NCBI GenBank assembly: GCA_945860085.1
Contig: CAMAPJ010000009.1
Location: 1 to 45,208, forward strand
DNA from: Synechococcus sp. UW140
GTDB taxonomy: Bacteria; Cyanobacteriota; Cyanobacteriia; PCC-6307; Cyanobiaceae
Length of the DNA: 45,208 bases
Reading direction: 5' to 3'
The position numbers and the translations under genes were made by a program. Positions 1-7,669 of this stretch are shown here, in pieces. Every line of letters starts with the position of its first letter. Position 1 is the first letter of the stretch. The notes beneath the pieces were generated by a model. The model was given only the letters and a program-made list of their open reading frames with translations, made no database searches and was not told the DNA's origin.

Positions 1-2
1 TG

Positions 3-236
3 GAGGGCTTGGATGGGCTCAACCACCGCCAGCTGGCCCTGCTGCGCCATGCCCTGAGCCATGCCGGGTTCCGCTACACGGTGCTCTCCCACCAGAGCAG
101 CCACGGCATCAGCAACCAGACAGCTCGCAGCGATCTGCAGAAGCTGGCAAGCCGCGGCCTGCTGACCCCGGAGAAGGACGGCAAGCGTGACCTCTTCCGC
201 GTGCCAGCTGATCTGCCAAAACGACTGCAGAACTGA
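3..236 (+). CDS. Fic family protein, C-terminal fragment (partial)
   Basis: Only the C-terminal part is in the window; the reading frame is open to the left edge, so the TTG at 9 is not a real start. The roughly 77 residues contain LNHRQLALLRHAL followed by a TARSDLQKLASRGLL helix-turn-helix and a basic wing. This matches the winged-helix tail found after the Fic domain in many Fic/DOC proteins. Fic domains typically transfer AMP or related groups to target proteins, and the tail often binds DNA or auto-regulates. The Fic catalytic motif (HPFx[D/E]GN) would lie outside the window and cannot be checked. It may be element cargo, possibly toxin or defence related (inference). Confidence 0.65.
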   Translation, partial: EGLDGLNHRQLALLRHALSHAGFRYTVLSHQSSHGISNQTARSDLQKLASRGLLTPEKDGKRDLFRVPADLPKRLQN

Positions 237-688
237 GGAGGGCAGCTTCGACGCTGCTGGATCACCGACTCAAAGCAGGGCCTCCAGCACCGGCTCCATG
301 CCGAGCCGGCGGCGATGGCGGAAGCAGTCGACCAGGGTTCCCCACCCCTTACCAGGGCTTAGCCGCCCCTCGGCCATCCCTCGGTCCACCCCTAAGAAAG
401 GAGGACATATCTCTCTCTTCTCTTGTCAGGACTGGGGTCTGAGCATTCGCCACCCCCAAGGGGTGGCCTCCAGGAGTGCTTCAGAGACGGTCGTCGCCGC
501 TTGAGCAATGGCCGCACTCACGGGGTATCAACCAACCCTCCACCCCTATGCGCTGCACTCGAGTGCTGAGCGACGTTCTGGCCGTTTCTGAGCAGTGGAT
601 GCAGCACTGGATGCAGCGGTGGACGCAGCGGTGGACGCAGCGGCGGCAGCGCAGGGGTGGCTCCCCCCAAGCGGTGGAGCCCTACGCC
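237..688. other. Non-coding stretch between fic fragment and primase gene
   Basis: About 450 bases with no convincing gene on either strand. A strong ribosome-binding-like sequence, AAAGGAGG, lies near 396-403 but no start codon follows at a useful distance. A 12-bp tandem repeat occupies 595-654. A 6-bp inverted repeat, GGCTCC/GGAGCC at 659-681, lies just past the stop of the primase gene but has no T-run. The stretch is convergently placed between the fic gene and the primase. Confidence 0.5.
595..654. repeat. 12-bp tandem repeat, five units
   Basis: Five adjacent 12-base units, GTGGATGCAGCA, CTGGATGCAGCG, GTGGACGCAGCG, GTGGACGCAGCG and a degenerate fifth copy, lie between the fic fragment and the primase stop. 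They are not within a supported gene. They could be replication-slippage DNA or binding sites of an element-encoded protein; nothing in the sequence decides. Confidence 0.75.
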
Positions 689-3457
689 TCAGCTGGACGC
701 CATCAACGGCTTGAGCGCGGCGTACCTCCAGCCCGGCTGGCCCTTGTATTCCATCTGCTCCAGCTGGCCATAACCGCGCTCTTGCAACACCTGCAGGGCA
801 TGGAGCACCTCGGTGGACTCAGGGCGCTGCTTGCCACTGAGGGCACGGCGCAGCATGCTCAGCGACAGCGGGGTCTTCTTCTCCCAGGCCACCCGCTGCA
901 GCCGCAGCATCAGGGCTCCCAGCTCACTGTTGCCTGCTGATGTCAGGCGAACACCGACCGTCTGATCCAGCAGGAACCTGTTGAAGCGGATCGCCCGCTG
1001 CATCGCCTCCACACCGACCAGGCCATCCCCCAAGGAGATGGGGCCCTCGGCCCGTTCAGCCAGGCACCACAGCAGATGGAACAGGGCGGCCAGCCGGCCG
1101 ATGCGCCCGGCAGCCTTGTTCGCCAGGGAGCGCTCGGCAGCGGAGACACTGGCGCGCTTGCGTTGATACATCGCTGCACGCTCACCCTGGAACAGCTCAA
1201 AAGCCTCTGGGCTGAGACGCAGCTGGAGCTGCCCAATCCTGGCCAGGGCCTCGTAGCAGCGAATCAGCAGCTGCTTGAGGGCCTCAGCCTTGCGGATGTC
1301 GTCTGCCGAGCAGCTGGTGGGGAAATGCTGTTGGACGCTCAACTGCTCGATCACGATGAAGCGAGCTGACAGCCCCGACTGGTCGGCATCGCCGGTGATC
1401 TCCCGATACACCTCCGGCTGGCAGCCCGCCACCATGGCCAGACGACAGCGCTGGTACTGACGCTCCCGGCTCTGATCCACCTTGGCGCCGCGGGCACCGG
1501 TGCCGTCGTAGCGGGAGAGGAGCCAGCCTCCGAGCGTTGCATCCTTGCCGGCGCGGCCCGGATCGGCCATCTGCCGCAAGGTCGCCGCGGCCTCATCCAG
1601 CCAGATGCAGACCGAGCGATTGGCCCATTTGTCGTGGATCTCCAGATGAACCTCCACACCTGGCACGGTGAGGTCTTCCGTGATCAGCGTCTGGGGCATC
1701 CGGGGAGGGGGGCCCGCCGCCGGCCCGGCCCCGTTGTCCGCATCCAGCTTCCTGAGCTCCCACTCCTGCATCTGCCGCCTGTGGGCCTGCTCCACGACCC
1801 CATCGACTGCCTGGTGCCAAGGCTGGACCAGAAGCCGCGACAGCAGTGGGGTCTTGAGCTCACCGCTAGGCATCAGCAGCAGCACCCATAGGGTCAACGG
1901 CTGCCTGAAGTCTTCTGCCGCATCCAGCTCGATCCAGCTGCGCAGGGGCAACGCCGCAGAAAAACCAGCCAGCAGAACCGCCAGCAGCGTGCTGTGCTGA
2001 AACTCCGCTGTGCGCCGGATCGCCAGCAGCGCTTCTAACAACACCGGTGGAATCAGGCTGCTGACGTCCAGGTCGACCGTGGCGCCCAGCTGCTCCAACT
2101 GATCGAGGGAGTCATCCGCATCGAGGGCCGCTTCCTGCTCCTCGATCAGTTCCTGGTACAGACCCTGCACATCCCGCAGGCTGCGGTCGTGGTCGCCGGC
2201 GATCCGCTCCAGTCGGAAGGACAGCTCCGAGCCAGTGGCCGCTGCCAAAGCGAGCGCTTGTAGGGCCTGCTGCAAAGACACCCGGCCCTGGGCTGCAGCC
2301 CCAGGAGTGGCGCCAGCCGATTCAGAGAAGCCGCACCTGCCACCTGAGCGGCTGATCAGTCGCCGGTAGCGGCGCAGGGCGGCATCGGCGCCCTGATGCC
2401 GGCACTCTCCCTGATCAATCGTGGCCAGGACCCGATCCCACTTGTCTTCGATGGCAAGCGCAGCAACGGCTTGCTGAATCAGATCGTCGGGGCTGCCGCC
2501 GTAGCGCAAGCCCTGCTCATCGAGCAGGTTGACCCAGCTGAAAACCTCGCGGACAAAGCCCGTGAACTGGGCACTGCGGTCCAACCCCGCTCGATCGCCA
2601 CCCCGGTAGGGGCTGCCGCCCTCCAGCACCTGCCTGGCCTTGCTGCCGATCAGCTCCGCCAACTCCGGCGCTCCTGCCCCGGGGCTCTGCTGTCGTTTAC
2701 CGGTGGAACTCCTCGGCGTTTGGGCCCGCTCGCTGGCTGCTTTGGCAAGGGGGTAGATGCCAATTGCAGCGAGGGAGCTGACCTCAACCAGGCTGTAGGC
2801 GTAATCGGGATTGACCAGCTCGTAGACCCCTGCGGCACTCACGGTGGGGGCGCAGACGCACACCCGGGTGCCGGCCAGAATCTCGCCCCGGTGGTCACCG
2901 CCCGCAACAGTGGTGAAGTTGCAGTGCAGTTTTCCCCCTGCTGTGCGCCAGCTGGCCATCCCGTCAGCCGGCCTCACATAGAGATGAATCCCGCCCCCGG
3001 GCGTGCGCTCGATGCGGGTGCGCGTTAGATCGGGGTAGAGATCCAGCATGCCCATCCAATCCCGATCCAGGTCGACCTGGCTGGGATAGTTCTTGCGGTC
3101 AAAATCAATCACCACCACATCGCTGGATGGGATCACGGCGAGCCCCAGTGGCTTGCCTAGTTGCGTCGCTACCGCAAGGCGAGACAACAGCTCAGTTTCT
3201 GACACCGAATGCCGGTGACTGGTCAATCGCGGCTCGCCACTGGCAAGCCAGAAACTGGGATTCTTGCCGACAAAGGCAGGCCGCGGCCTGCCATCTTGAT
3301 CGCATTGAATCTCCCATTCACCACTGCTGTGGCACCGTCTGGTGAGCGGATGCTCCGCCGCCGGTAAGACCATCGGGATCACCGTCTGCAGGCTCAAGCC
3401 CAGCCTCAGCAGCTGGCAAGCCGCTTCCCTCAAGGCGCCGTATTCGCAGGGGATCAC
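689..3457 (-). CDS. Primase-polymerase with DUF3987 helicase-like domain
   Basis: A large replication protein of the type carried by phages, satellites and integrative islands. The N-terminal part has a PrimPol-like core: VVVIDFDRK supplies the acidic metal-binding residues, followed by GGGIHLYVR. The C-terminal half matches DUF3987: LLMPSGELKTPLL stands at the Walker A-like position and VCIWLDEAAATLRQM at the Walker B-like position. It probably primes and unwinds the element's own origin. The start is uncertain. The frame stays open to an ATG at 3685, but that extension would be a Cys-rich low-complexity stretch read through a terminator-like hairpin and into a perfect palindrome. I chose GTG at 3457, where natural-looking sequence begins (IPCEYGALREAACQLL); ATG at 3373 or TTG at 3478 are alternatives. 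No other gene lies on this strand between it and the integrase. Confidence 0.8.
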   Translation of the reverse strand: MIPCEYGALREAACQLLRLGLSLQTVIPMVLPAAEHPLTRRCHSSGEWEIQCDQDGRPRPAFVGKNPSFWLASGEPRLTSHRHSVSETELLSRLAVATQLGKPLGLAVIPSSDVVVIDFDRKNYPSQVDLDRDWMGMLDLYPDLTRTRIERTPGGGIHLYVRPADGMASWRTAGGKLHCNFTTVAGGDHRGEILAGTRVCVCAPTVSAAGVYELVNPDYAYSLVEVSSLAAIGIYPLAKAASERAQTPRSSTGKRQQSPGAGAPELAELIGSKARQVLEGGSPYRGGDRAGLDRSAQFTGFVREVFSWVNLLDEQGLRYGGSPDDLIQQAVAALAIEDKWDRVLATIDQGECRHQGADAALRRYRRLISRSGGRCGFSESAGATPGAAAQGRVSLQQALQALALAAATGSELSFRLERIAGDHDRSLRDVQGLYQELIEEQEAALDADDSLDQLEQLGATVDLDVSSLIPPVLLEALLAIRRTAEFQHSTLLAVLLAGFSAALPLRSWIELDAAEDFRQPLTLWVLLLMPSGELKTPLLSRLLVQPWHQAVDGVVEQAHRRQMQEWELRKLDADNGAGPAAGPPPRMPQTLITEDLTVPGVEVHLEIHDKWANRSVCIWLDEAAATLRQMADPGRAGKDATLGGWLLSRYDGTGARGAKVDQSRERQYQRCRLAMVAGCQPEVYREITGDADQSGLSARFIVIEQLSVQQHFPTSCSADDIRKAEALKQLLIRCYEALARIGQLQLRLSPEAFELFQGERAAMYQRKRASVSAAERSLANKAAGRIGRLAALFHLLWCLAERAEGPISLGDGLVGVEAMQRAIRFNRFLLDQTVGVRLTSAGNSELGALMLRLQRVAWEKKTPLSLSMLRRALSGKQRPESTEVLHALQVLQERGYGQLEQMEYKGQPGWRYAALKPLMASS

Positions 3458-3572
3458 ATCCGCACCCCCTGCAGCCAAGCGTTCGCAACAGCCTCGAGAA
3501 GCGGCATAACAGCCACGCCAATCACAGCAGTAACACCTGCCGGAGATGTCATCATTGAGACAACAACAACAC

Positions 3573-3603
3573 AAGGCCGCAGCGAAGAACGCTGCGGCCT
3601 TTT
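3573..3603 (+). terminator. Terminator-like hairpin upstream of the primase
   Basis: Arms AAGGCCGCAGCG (3573-3584) and CGCTGCGGCCTT (3590-3601) pair perfectly over 12 bp around a 5-base loop. A short T-run (3600-3603) follows on the plus strand. Read rightward it looks like a weak intrinsic terminator, yet no plus-strand gene lies just upstream. Read leftward it lies in the leader of the primase gene. It may stop antisense transcription from within the element or act as an attenuator for the primase. Confidence 0.55.
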
Positions 3604-3639
3604 CATTTGAACCCGCACTCAGTGGGATTGGACGTCCCA

Positions 3640-3690
3640 AAACCGTGCAAGCCGTGCACGTTTGTCTCTTGTGCACGGCTTGCACGGTTT
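3640..3690. repeat. Perfect 20-bp-arm palindrome with internal heptamer repeats
   Basis: The left arm (3640-3659) and right arm (3671-3690) are exact reverse complements of each other around an 11-base spacer. Each arm itself holds two CCGTGCA heptamers spaced by AG, so the site has four heptamers in two-fold symmetry. This architecture suits cooperative binding by a dimeric repressor or initiator. It lies between the divergent primase and excisionase-like genes. There is no T-run on either side, which argues against a simple terminator. Confidence 0.85.
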
Positions 3691-3748
3691 ATCGGCATTG
3701 ATCTGCGGATCCGAGAGGCTCAAATAGTGCTGCGCGAATCCAATTGCC

Positions 3749-4048
3749 ATGACCACATCCCTGAGCGCCACAGTTGACATCAAGCAGCAGCTCAACCTCA
3801 TCTGCGCCCAGCTGAATGTGATCCAGGCGCGTCTTGAGCTGAAGCCCACACTCAGCAGCAGCCCCTGGTTGCCGCTGGCAGAAGCAGCAAGAGCCCTGCA
3901 CTTCCCCAGCGCCCGTGCGCTGCGGGTGGCCATTGACCGCGGACGCATCCCACCCCAGTTCGTGAGTGCAACCACCGGGGAAAGCGGCAAGCGCCGCACC
4001 CTCTATGTGGATGTGGAGGGCTTCGCCTCACATCTGCGCAACAAGTGA
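3749..4048 (+). CDS. Excisionase-like helix-turn-helix protein
   Basis: A 99-residue protein. The N-terminal 40 residues form an amphipathic, probably coiled-coil segment (IKQQLNLICAQLNVIQARL). The C-terminal half reads WLPLAEAARALHFPS, then ALRVAIDRGRIPPQF and RRTLYVDVEGFASHL, the arrangement of MerR/Xis-like winged helix-turn-helix proteins. Such proteins bend DNA to direct integrases toward excision and often act as repressors as well. It lies divergently from the primase, separated by the palindrome, and its 3' end overlaps the integrase 3' end by about 21 bases tail to tail. The assignment as recombination directionality factor comes from fold and position, not from a diagnostic motif. 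Confidence 0.65.
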   Translation: MTTSLSATVDIKQQLNLICAQLNVIQARLELKPTLSSSPWLPLAEAARALHFPSARALRVAIDRGRIPPQFVSATTGESGKRRTLYVDVEGFASHLRNK

Positions 4049-4963
4049 CGCCATCGAGGCGCTGTCGAACCAGCGCTGGTACAGGGACGTATGCACCATC
4101 AGCGAGTGTCCGAGGCTCTTCGCCGCTAGGGAAGGGCTGATCTGGGGGTTGTGAATCGCCCGCACCGCCCAGGCATGGCGCAGGTCGTAAGGCAGGAATG
4201 GGACGCCATGGCGGCGCAACGCCACACCCAGCTGGGAACCGACCGTGCGGTAATCACGCTCGAGGTTGATCGAAGGCAGGCGCTTGTTCTGGAGCTCCCA
4301 CCGCTCAATCCACGCCTTCGGCAGCGGCAGGCCTTGGCGGGCGCCGGTCTTGCCGCCGCGGATCACCACCAATCCGTTGTTCTCTACATCAGCCATCAGC
4401 AGGGCCTCATGGGGCCTGGCGCCGTAGGTGGCGCAGATCCCCGTAACCCACTGCCAGCCTGATGGCAGCCCATCGATCACCGCAACGATGACCTCGTCGG
4501 CAGGCAGGGTTTCGATCGTCACGGCCCTCTGTGGCAGCAGGGGTTTCAGCGGGCCCGCATAGGCGGTGGCCCAGGTCACATCCGCACTGGGTCCCCGTTT
4601 GCGCTGCTGCGTCCACCAGGCTTCTGTGCGCCGCAGGGCTTCGCTACCGCTGATCCCCTCCGTTGTGGGGCCCTGCATCTTGATGGCCTGCAGCCAGCGT
4701 TCGCAGGGGAAGGCCTCCAGCCCCCGGCGGTGCAGCTCGAGGTCACGCCCAAGCTCCTCAGCCAACTGACGTGCCTGATCCACGCCTGACGGGTAGGGGA
4801 AGACCGTGCTGATCCGGCGCTGCTTCCAACTGCCATCGGGCAACGGCAGGCTGGCCCGCAGCCGCATCCTTGCCCCGGATGGGGAAACCTCGAGGCTGAC
4901 ACTGGAACCCAGGTCCCGCAGGGCCCTGTTGATTCGCGTGAGGTAGGGATCCCGGCCGGCCAT
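4028..4963 (-). CDS. Tyrosine-type site-specific integrase
   Basis: A 311-residue tyrosine recombinase that would integrate and excise the element at the neighbouring tRNA. An N-terminal arm/core-binding part (about 1-130) is followed by the catalytic domain: first Arg in ATYGARPHEALL, Lys in RGGKTGAR, the box-II segment PYDLRHAWAVR, LGHS, and the nucleophile Tyr in HTSLYQRWF. In box II the usual first His of HxxR is Tyr (YDLR), a substitution tolerated in some family members. The start codon is 132 bases from the tRNA 3' end, so the promoter lies within the attachment region and would gain new upstream DNA upon excision. Four GTGCCTA repeats fill the gap and may be arm-type binding sites. 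Confidence 0.9.
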   Translation of the reverse strand: MAGRDPYLTRINRALRDLGSSVSLEVSPSGARMRLRASLPLPDGSWKQRRISTVFPYPSGVDQARQLAEELGRDLELHRRGLEAFPCERWLQAIKMQGPTTEGISGSEALRRTEAWWTQQRKRGPSADVTWATAYAGPLKPLLPQRAVTIETLPADEVIVAVIDGLPSGWQWVTGICATYGARPHEALLMADVENNGLVVIRGGKTGARQGLPLPKAWIERWELQNKRLPSINLERDYRTVGSQLGVALRRHGVPFLPYDLRHAWAVRAIHNPQISPSLAAKSLGHSLMVHTSLYQRWFDSASMASLVAQM

Positions 4964-4968
4964 GGGGC

Positions 4969-5030
4969 GTGCCTAAAAGCGTGCCTACTCTCGCCCGAAA
5001 CGGACAAATCTGTGCCTAAAGGGTGCCTAA
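4969..5030. repeat. Four GTGCCTA repeats next to the att region
   Basis: GTGCCTAA occurs at 4969-4976, 5012-5019 and 5023-5030, and GTGCCTAC at 4981-4988, all in the same orientation. They lie between the integrase start and the tRNA 3' end. The pairs are spaced 12 and 11 bases apart, about one helical turn, which suits cooperative protein binding. They are candidates for integrase arm-type sites or operators of the integrase promoter. Confidence 0.7.
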
Positions 5031-5094
5031 CCGGATGTTCTGACGTTGCCCTGCTTTTGCTTGAAACCTGCTCTGTGACTGGGGTTTTGGAGAT

Positions 5095-5166
5095 GGGGGT
5101 CCCGGGGATCGAACCCGGCTAAGGCGAATTATGAGTTCGCTGCATTCACCAGATTGCTAGACCCCC
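5095..5166 (-). tRNA. tRNA with CAT anticodon (Met elongator, or Ile2)
   Basis: A complete cloverleaf on the minus strand: acceptor GGGGGTC/GACCCCC, anticodon stem GCGAA/TTCGC with loop CTCATAA, and T-stem CCGGG/CCCGG with loop TTCGATC. The anticodon is CAT. The anticodon stem lacks the three G-C pairs of an initiator, so this is an elongator tRNA-Met or the lysidine-modified tRNA-Ile; sequence alone does not decide. The D-loop is a little unusual (GCAATCTGGTGAATGC). CCA is not encoded. The 3' end faces the integrase and is the presumed attachment site, which leaves the tRNA intact. Confidence 0.93.
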
Positions 5167-5205
5167 GGCAAGGGCGTCCCCGCGGGGCGCCCTGGGAATG
5201 CTGGC

Positions 5206-5907
5206 TTACCAGAGGCCCCGAACGGGAGCCGGGGTTGAACCAGCCAGCCTGGCGCTCGGAGCAAGGGACTCGGCAGCCAAGGGCAGCCCACAGCCACCCT
5301 GGGCCAGACCCGAGCAGTACCCATTGAACACATCGGCGGTGCGCACGGGCATGGGATTCGACTGGGACTCCAGCAAGGCCCGGTTGGTCGCCTCAATCGC
5401 CGAGCCATCCCAGACCAGGGTCTGGTCGGGGAACCCCAGACCCATGAGCGTGCTGCCATCGCGCCCGGCCACGGCAATGCCGAGCACATCGGTGAATTGA
5501 TGGACCAGATCCACCCCCTGGGCGAAGGGCGCCGTCCAGGTGTAGGCGCGGCGCTCCACCAGCTGGGGTGTGGTGACCACGGGACCGCAACGGGTGACCA
5601 CCACCGGCGAGAGGGAGCTCGACGCCGCCGCCCCCGGCAGCGGCAAAGGCGCCTCAAGGGAGCTGACACAGACCACCGGGCCAGCCAGGGCCGGACCAGG
5701 GGCCAGGGCCAGGGCGACGCCCAGGCCAGGGGCGAGCAGGGCGAAGGCGGGACCCCAACCCAGGCTGGAGACTGGGTTGGGGCTGTAGCCAGGGCTGGGG
5801 CTATCGCCAGGGCTGGAGGCGTGACTGGGGCCTTGACCGCAAGCACTTGGCAGGGTGTCGGCCGGCTGGGGACGAACCACCGCGCATGGGCCTACGGATC
5901 GGACCAT
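5206..5907 (-). CDS. Conserved secreted cyanobacterial hypothetical protein
   Basis: A 233-residue protein beginning with a Pro/Ser-rich stretch, then a hydrophobic segment (about 50-75, PAFALLAPGLGVALALA) ending in PALAGPVVC like a signal peptide. The mature part contains VVVTRCGPVVTTPQLVERR, then FAQGVDLVHQFTDVLGIAV and GFPDQTLVWDGSAI. I recall this pattern in a picocyanobacterial family sometimes loosely labelled occludin/ELL, a name with no functional meaning here. Function is unknown; export across the inner membrane is likely. It is divergent from pyrE, 83 bases apart. The N-terminal 45 residues are low in complexity, and the true start may be internal. Confidence 0.65.
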   Translation of the reverse strand: MVRSVGPCAVVRPQPADTLPSACGQGPSHASSPGDSPSPGYSPNPVSSLGWGPAFALLAPGLGVALALAPGPALAGPVVCVSSLEAPLPLPGAAASSSLSPVVVTRCGPVVTTPQLVERRAYTWTAPFAQGVDLVHQFTDVLGIAVAGRDGSTLMGLGFPDQTLVWDGSAIEATNRALLESQSNPMPVRTADVFNGYCSGLAQGGCGLPLAAESLAPSARLAGSTPAPVRGLW

Positions 5908-5990
5908 CGGTTTGACGCAGGATCAGGCAGCAAACTAATCAAACTCCCACCAAAAGGCCAGCCACCAAAGGCCAGCTCCCAAAGGCAACC

Positions 5991-6581
5991 ATGGCTCTCC
6001 TTCTTCCCAGCACTCCCCCTGAGCAACGCCAGCGCCTGCTCGAACTCCTGGCCGAGCGGGCCTATCGCCACGGCAGCTTCACCCTGGCCTCGGGCCGCAG
6101 CAGCGACCACTACGTGAACTGCAAACCAGTGAGCCTCAGCGGCCCAGGGCTGGCCCTGCTGGCAGCCCGGATGCTGGACCTGGTGGAGCCCGAGGCGGTG
6201 GCAGTGGCCGGACTCACCCTGGGGGCCGACCCCCTGGTGAGCGGCGTGGCCCAGCTGGCGGCCCTGGCCGGCCGTCAGCTGGATGCCCTGATCGTGCGCA
6301 AGGAGGCCAAGGGCCACGGCACCGGCGCCTGGCTGGAAGGGCCCTTACCCGAGCCCGGCGCCACCATCACCGTTTTGGAAGACGTGGTGACTACTGGCGG
6401 CTCCTCGCTGAAAGCCGTCAGCCTGCTGCGCCAGGCCGGCTACACGGTGAACCGGGTGGTGACGATCGTTGATCGCCAGGAAGGGGGCCAGGAGGCCATG
6501 ACCGCCGCCGGTCTGGAGCTGGTCAGCCTGTTTCTGCTTGAGGAAGTGGCCGCCAGCCATGCGGCCGGTCAGCAGCCATGA
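5991..6581 (+). CDS. pyrE: Orotate phosphoribosyltransferase
   Basis: Converts orotate and PRPP to orotidine 5'-phosphate in de novo pyrimidine synthesis in the cytosol. The 196-residue length is normal. [17 protein letters not shown] (about 30-46) is the typical orotate-binding N-terminal part, [10 protein letters not shown] (about 101-110) is the flexible loop, and [14 protein letters not shown] (126-139) is the PRPP-binding motif. The start is ATG at 5991. The stop overlaps the start of the next gene by ATGA, so the two are translationally coupled. Confidence 0.95.
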   Translation: MALLLPSTPPEQRQRLLELLAERAYRHGSFTLASGRSSDHYVNCKPVSLSGPGLALLAARMLDLVEPEAVAVAGLTLGADPLVSGVAQLAALAGRQLDALIVRKEAKGHGTGAWLEGPLPEPGATITVLEDVVTTGGSSLKAVSLLRQAGYTVNRVVTIVDRQEGGQEAMTAAGLELVSLFLLEEVAASHAAGQQP

Positions 6582-7669
6582 GCAGCCCCGCCGGTTCGTC
6601 CGGTTCGTCGTCCAGCGCGGCCCCTGCGGGCCTGGGGCCTAATCAGGGAACGGCTCTCTGGGCGGATGCCGCTGGTGATCCCTGGAGCGGACCCGGCAGC
6701 CCGGCGTCTTGGAGCAGCCCGGTGAGCCTGATCCGGCTGGAGGGGCCCGACAGCCGGCGCTTTCTGCATGGCCAAAGCAGCCAGGCCCTGGAAACGGCCG
6801 CCCCAGGCGCCTGCCTAGCCACCTGCCTGATCACGCCAACGGCCCGCCTGCGGGGCCTGGCCCTGGCCCTAGTGGATGACACGGGCCTTGATCTGGTGGG
6901 ACTCGAAGGCGAGGGCGCCGCCCTCCACCAGGCCCTCGATCGCGTCTTGTTTCCGGCCGATCGGGTGCGCCTGGACCCGCCGCAGCCGGCCCGTCTGGTA
7001 CGCCTGGCCGGCCCCCTGCCGGCCCAGGTGCCGCTCGGCTCCCCAGGCCAATGGCAGCCGTTAGCCGCGGGAGCCGGCCTGCTGCTGCAGCCCGAGGTGA
7101 GCCTGGGCGGAACGGCGGCCAGCCCGGCGGTGTTGCTGCGATCCGGGGACGAACAGCCGGCCTGGCTCAAGGCCTTTGTGCCCCTGGACGCCGATGCCTG
7201 GGCCCTTTGGCGTCTGGGCCAGGGCTTTCCAGCGGCCCCGGGCGAAATTAACGACGGCTGCAATCCCTTTGAGCTAGGCCTGGCCGGCTGGGTGAGCCTT
7301 AACAAGGGCTGCTACGTGGGCCAGGAAACCCTGGCCAAGCTGGCCACTTACGACGGCGTCAAACAGCAACTGCGGCGCTGGATCTGGCGGGCGGCTGGAG
7401 CGGGATCCGGTCCCGGGAGCGACCTAGAGCGCGAGGCCCTCAGCCCTGGCTCTGGGCTCGTCACCGCAGCCGGCGAACGGGCCGGCGTGATCACTTCGGT
7501 GCTGCATCTGGCCGCAGCGGGCCCTGCGCCGGCGGTTGTCATCGGATTGGCCCTGGTACGCCGCGCCGCCCTGGCGGAAACCCGCCTGCTGGCCGCCGAT
7601 CTGCCCTTGGAGATCAGCACCCCGGCAGCCTTCCAGGCGCCGCCGGTGGGGGCGGGTAAGGGGCCCTAA
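6578..7669 (+). CDS. ygfZ: YgfZ/GcvT-like folate-binding protein
   Basis: A 363-residue member of the YgfZ family, which uses tetrahydrofolate to help repair or mature certain iron-sulfur proteins. The family signature appears as [14 protein letters not shown] (about residues 242-255), including the conserved Cys, and a GcvT-like beta-barrel tail follows. The N-terminal 35 residues are a Ser/Gly/Ala-rich extension that homologues usually lack. It starts within the pyrE stop (ATGA). Its 3' end overlaps the stop of the opposite-strand nuclease gene by 4 bases. Confidence 0.85.
   Translation: MSSPAGSSGSSSSAAPAGLGPNQGTALWADAAGDPWSGPGSPASWSSPVSLIRLEGPDSRRFLHGQSSQALETAAPGACLATCLITPTARLRGLALALVDDTGLDLVGLEGEGAALHQALDRVLFPADRVRLDPPQPARLVRLAGPLPAQVPLGSPGQWQPLAAGAGLLLQPEVSLGGTAASPAVLLRSGDEQPAWLKAFVPLDADAWALWRLGQGFPAAPGEINDGCNPFELGLAGWVSLNKGCYVGQETLAKLATYDGVKQQLRRWIWRAAGAGSGPGSDLEREALSPGSGLVTAAGERAGVITSVLHLAAAGPAPAVVIGLALVRRAALAETRLLAADLPLEISTPAAFQAPPVGAGKGP

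Larger units (their letters stand above)
3458..3748. promoter_or_regulatory. Control region between primase and xis-like genes
   Basis: The two divergent genes are separated by about 290 bases holding a 12-bp-arm hairpin (3573-3601) and a perfect 20-bp-arm palindrome (3640-3690). This is the natural site for divergent promoters, a repressor operator and, for an element with its own primase, a replication origin. I could not pick out a confident pair of -35 and -10 boxes. Origin and operator roles are inference from position and symmetry. Confidence 0.5.
1..5100. mobile_element. Integrative element, one end, at a tRNA gene
   Basis: The stretch holds a tyrosine integrase next to the 3' end of a tRNA, an excisionase-like small protein, a primase-polymerase/DUF3987 replication protein and a Fic fragment, with no core gene among them. 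An integrase beside a tRNA 3' end is the classic layout of phages, satellites and integrative islands. No capsid, terminase or tail gene is visible, so a satellite, plasmid-like element or tycheposon-like island fits better than a complete prophage. I found no second copy of the tRNA 3' end between 1 and 5094, so the distal attachment site is probably upstream of the window. Whether the Fic gene belongs to the element is inferred from position. Confidence 0.75.
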
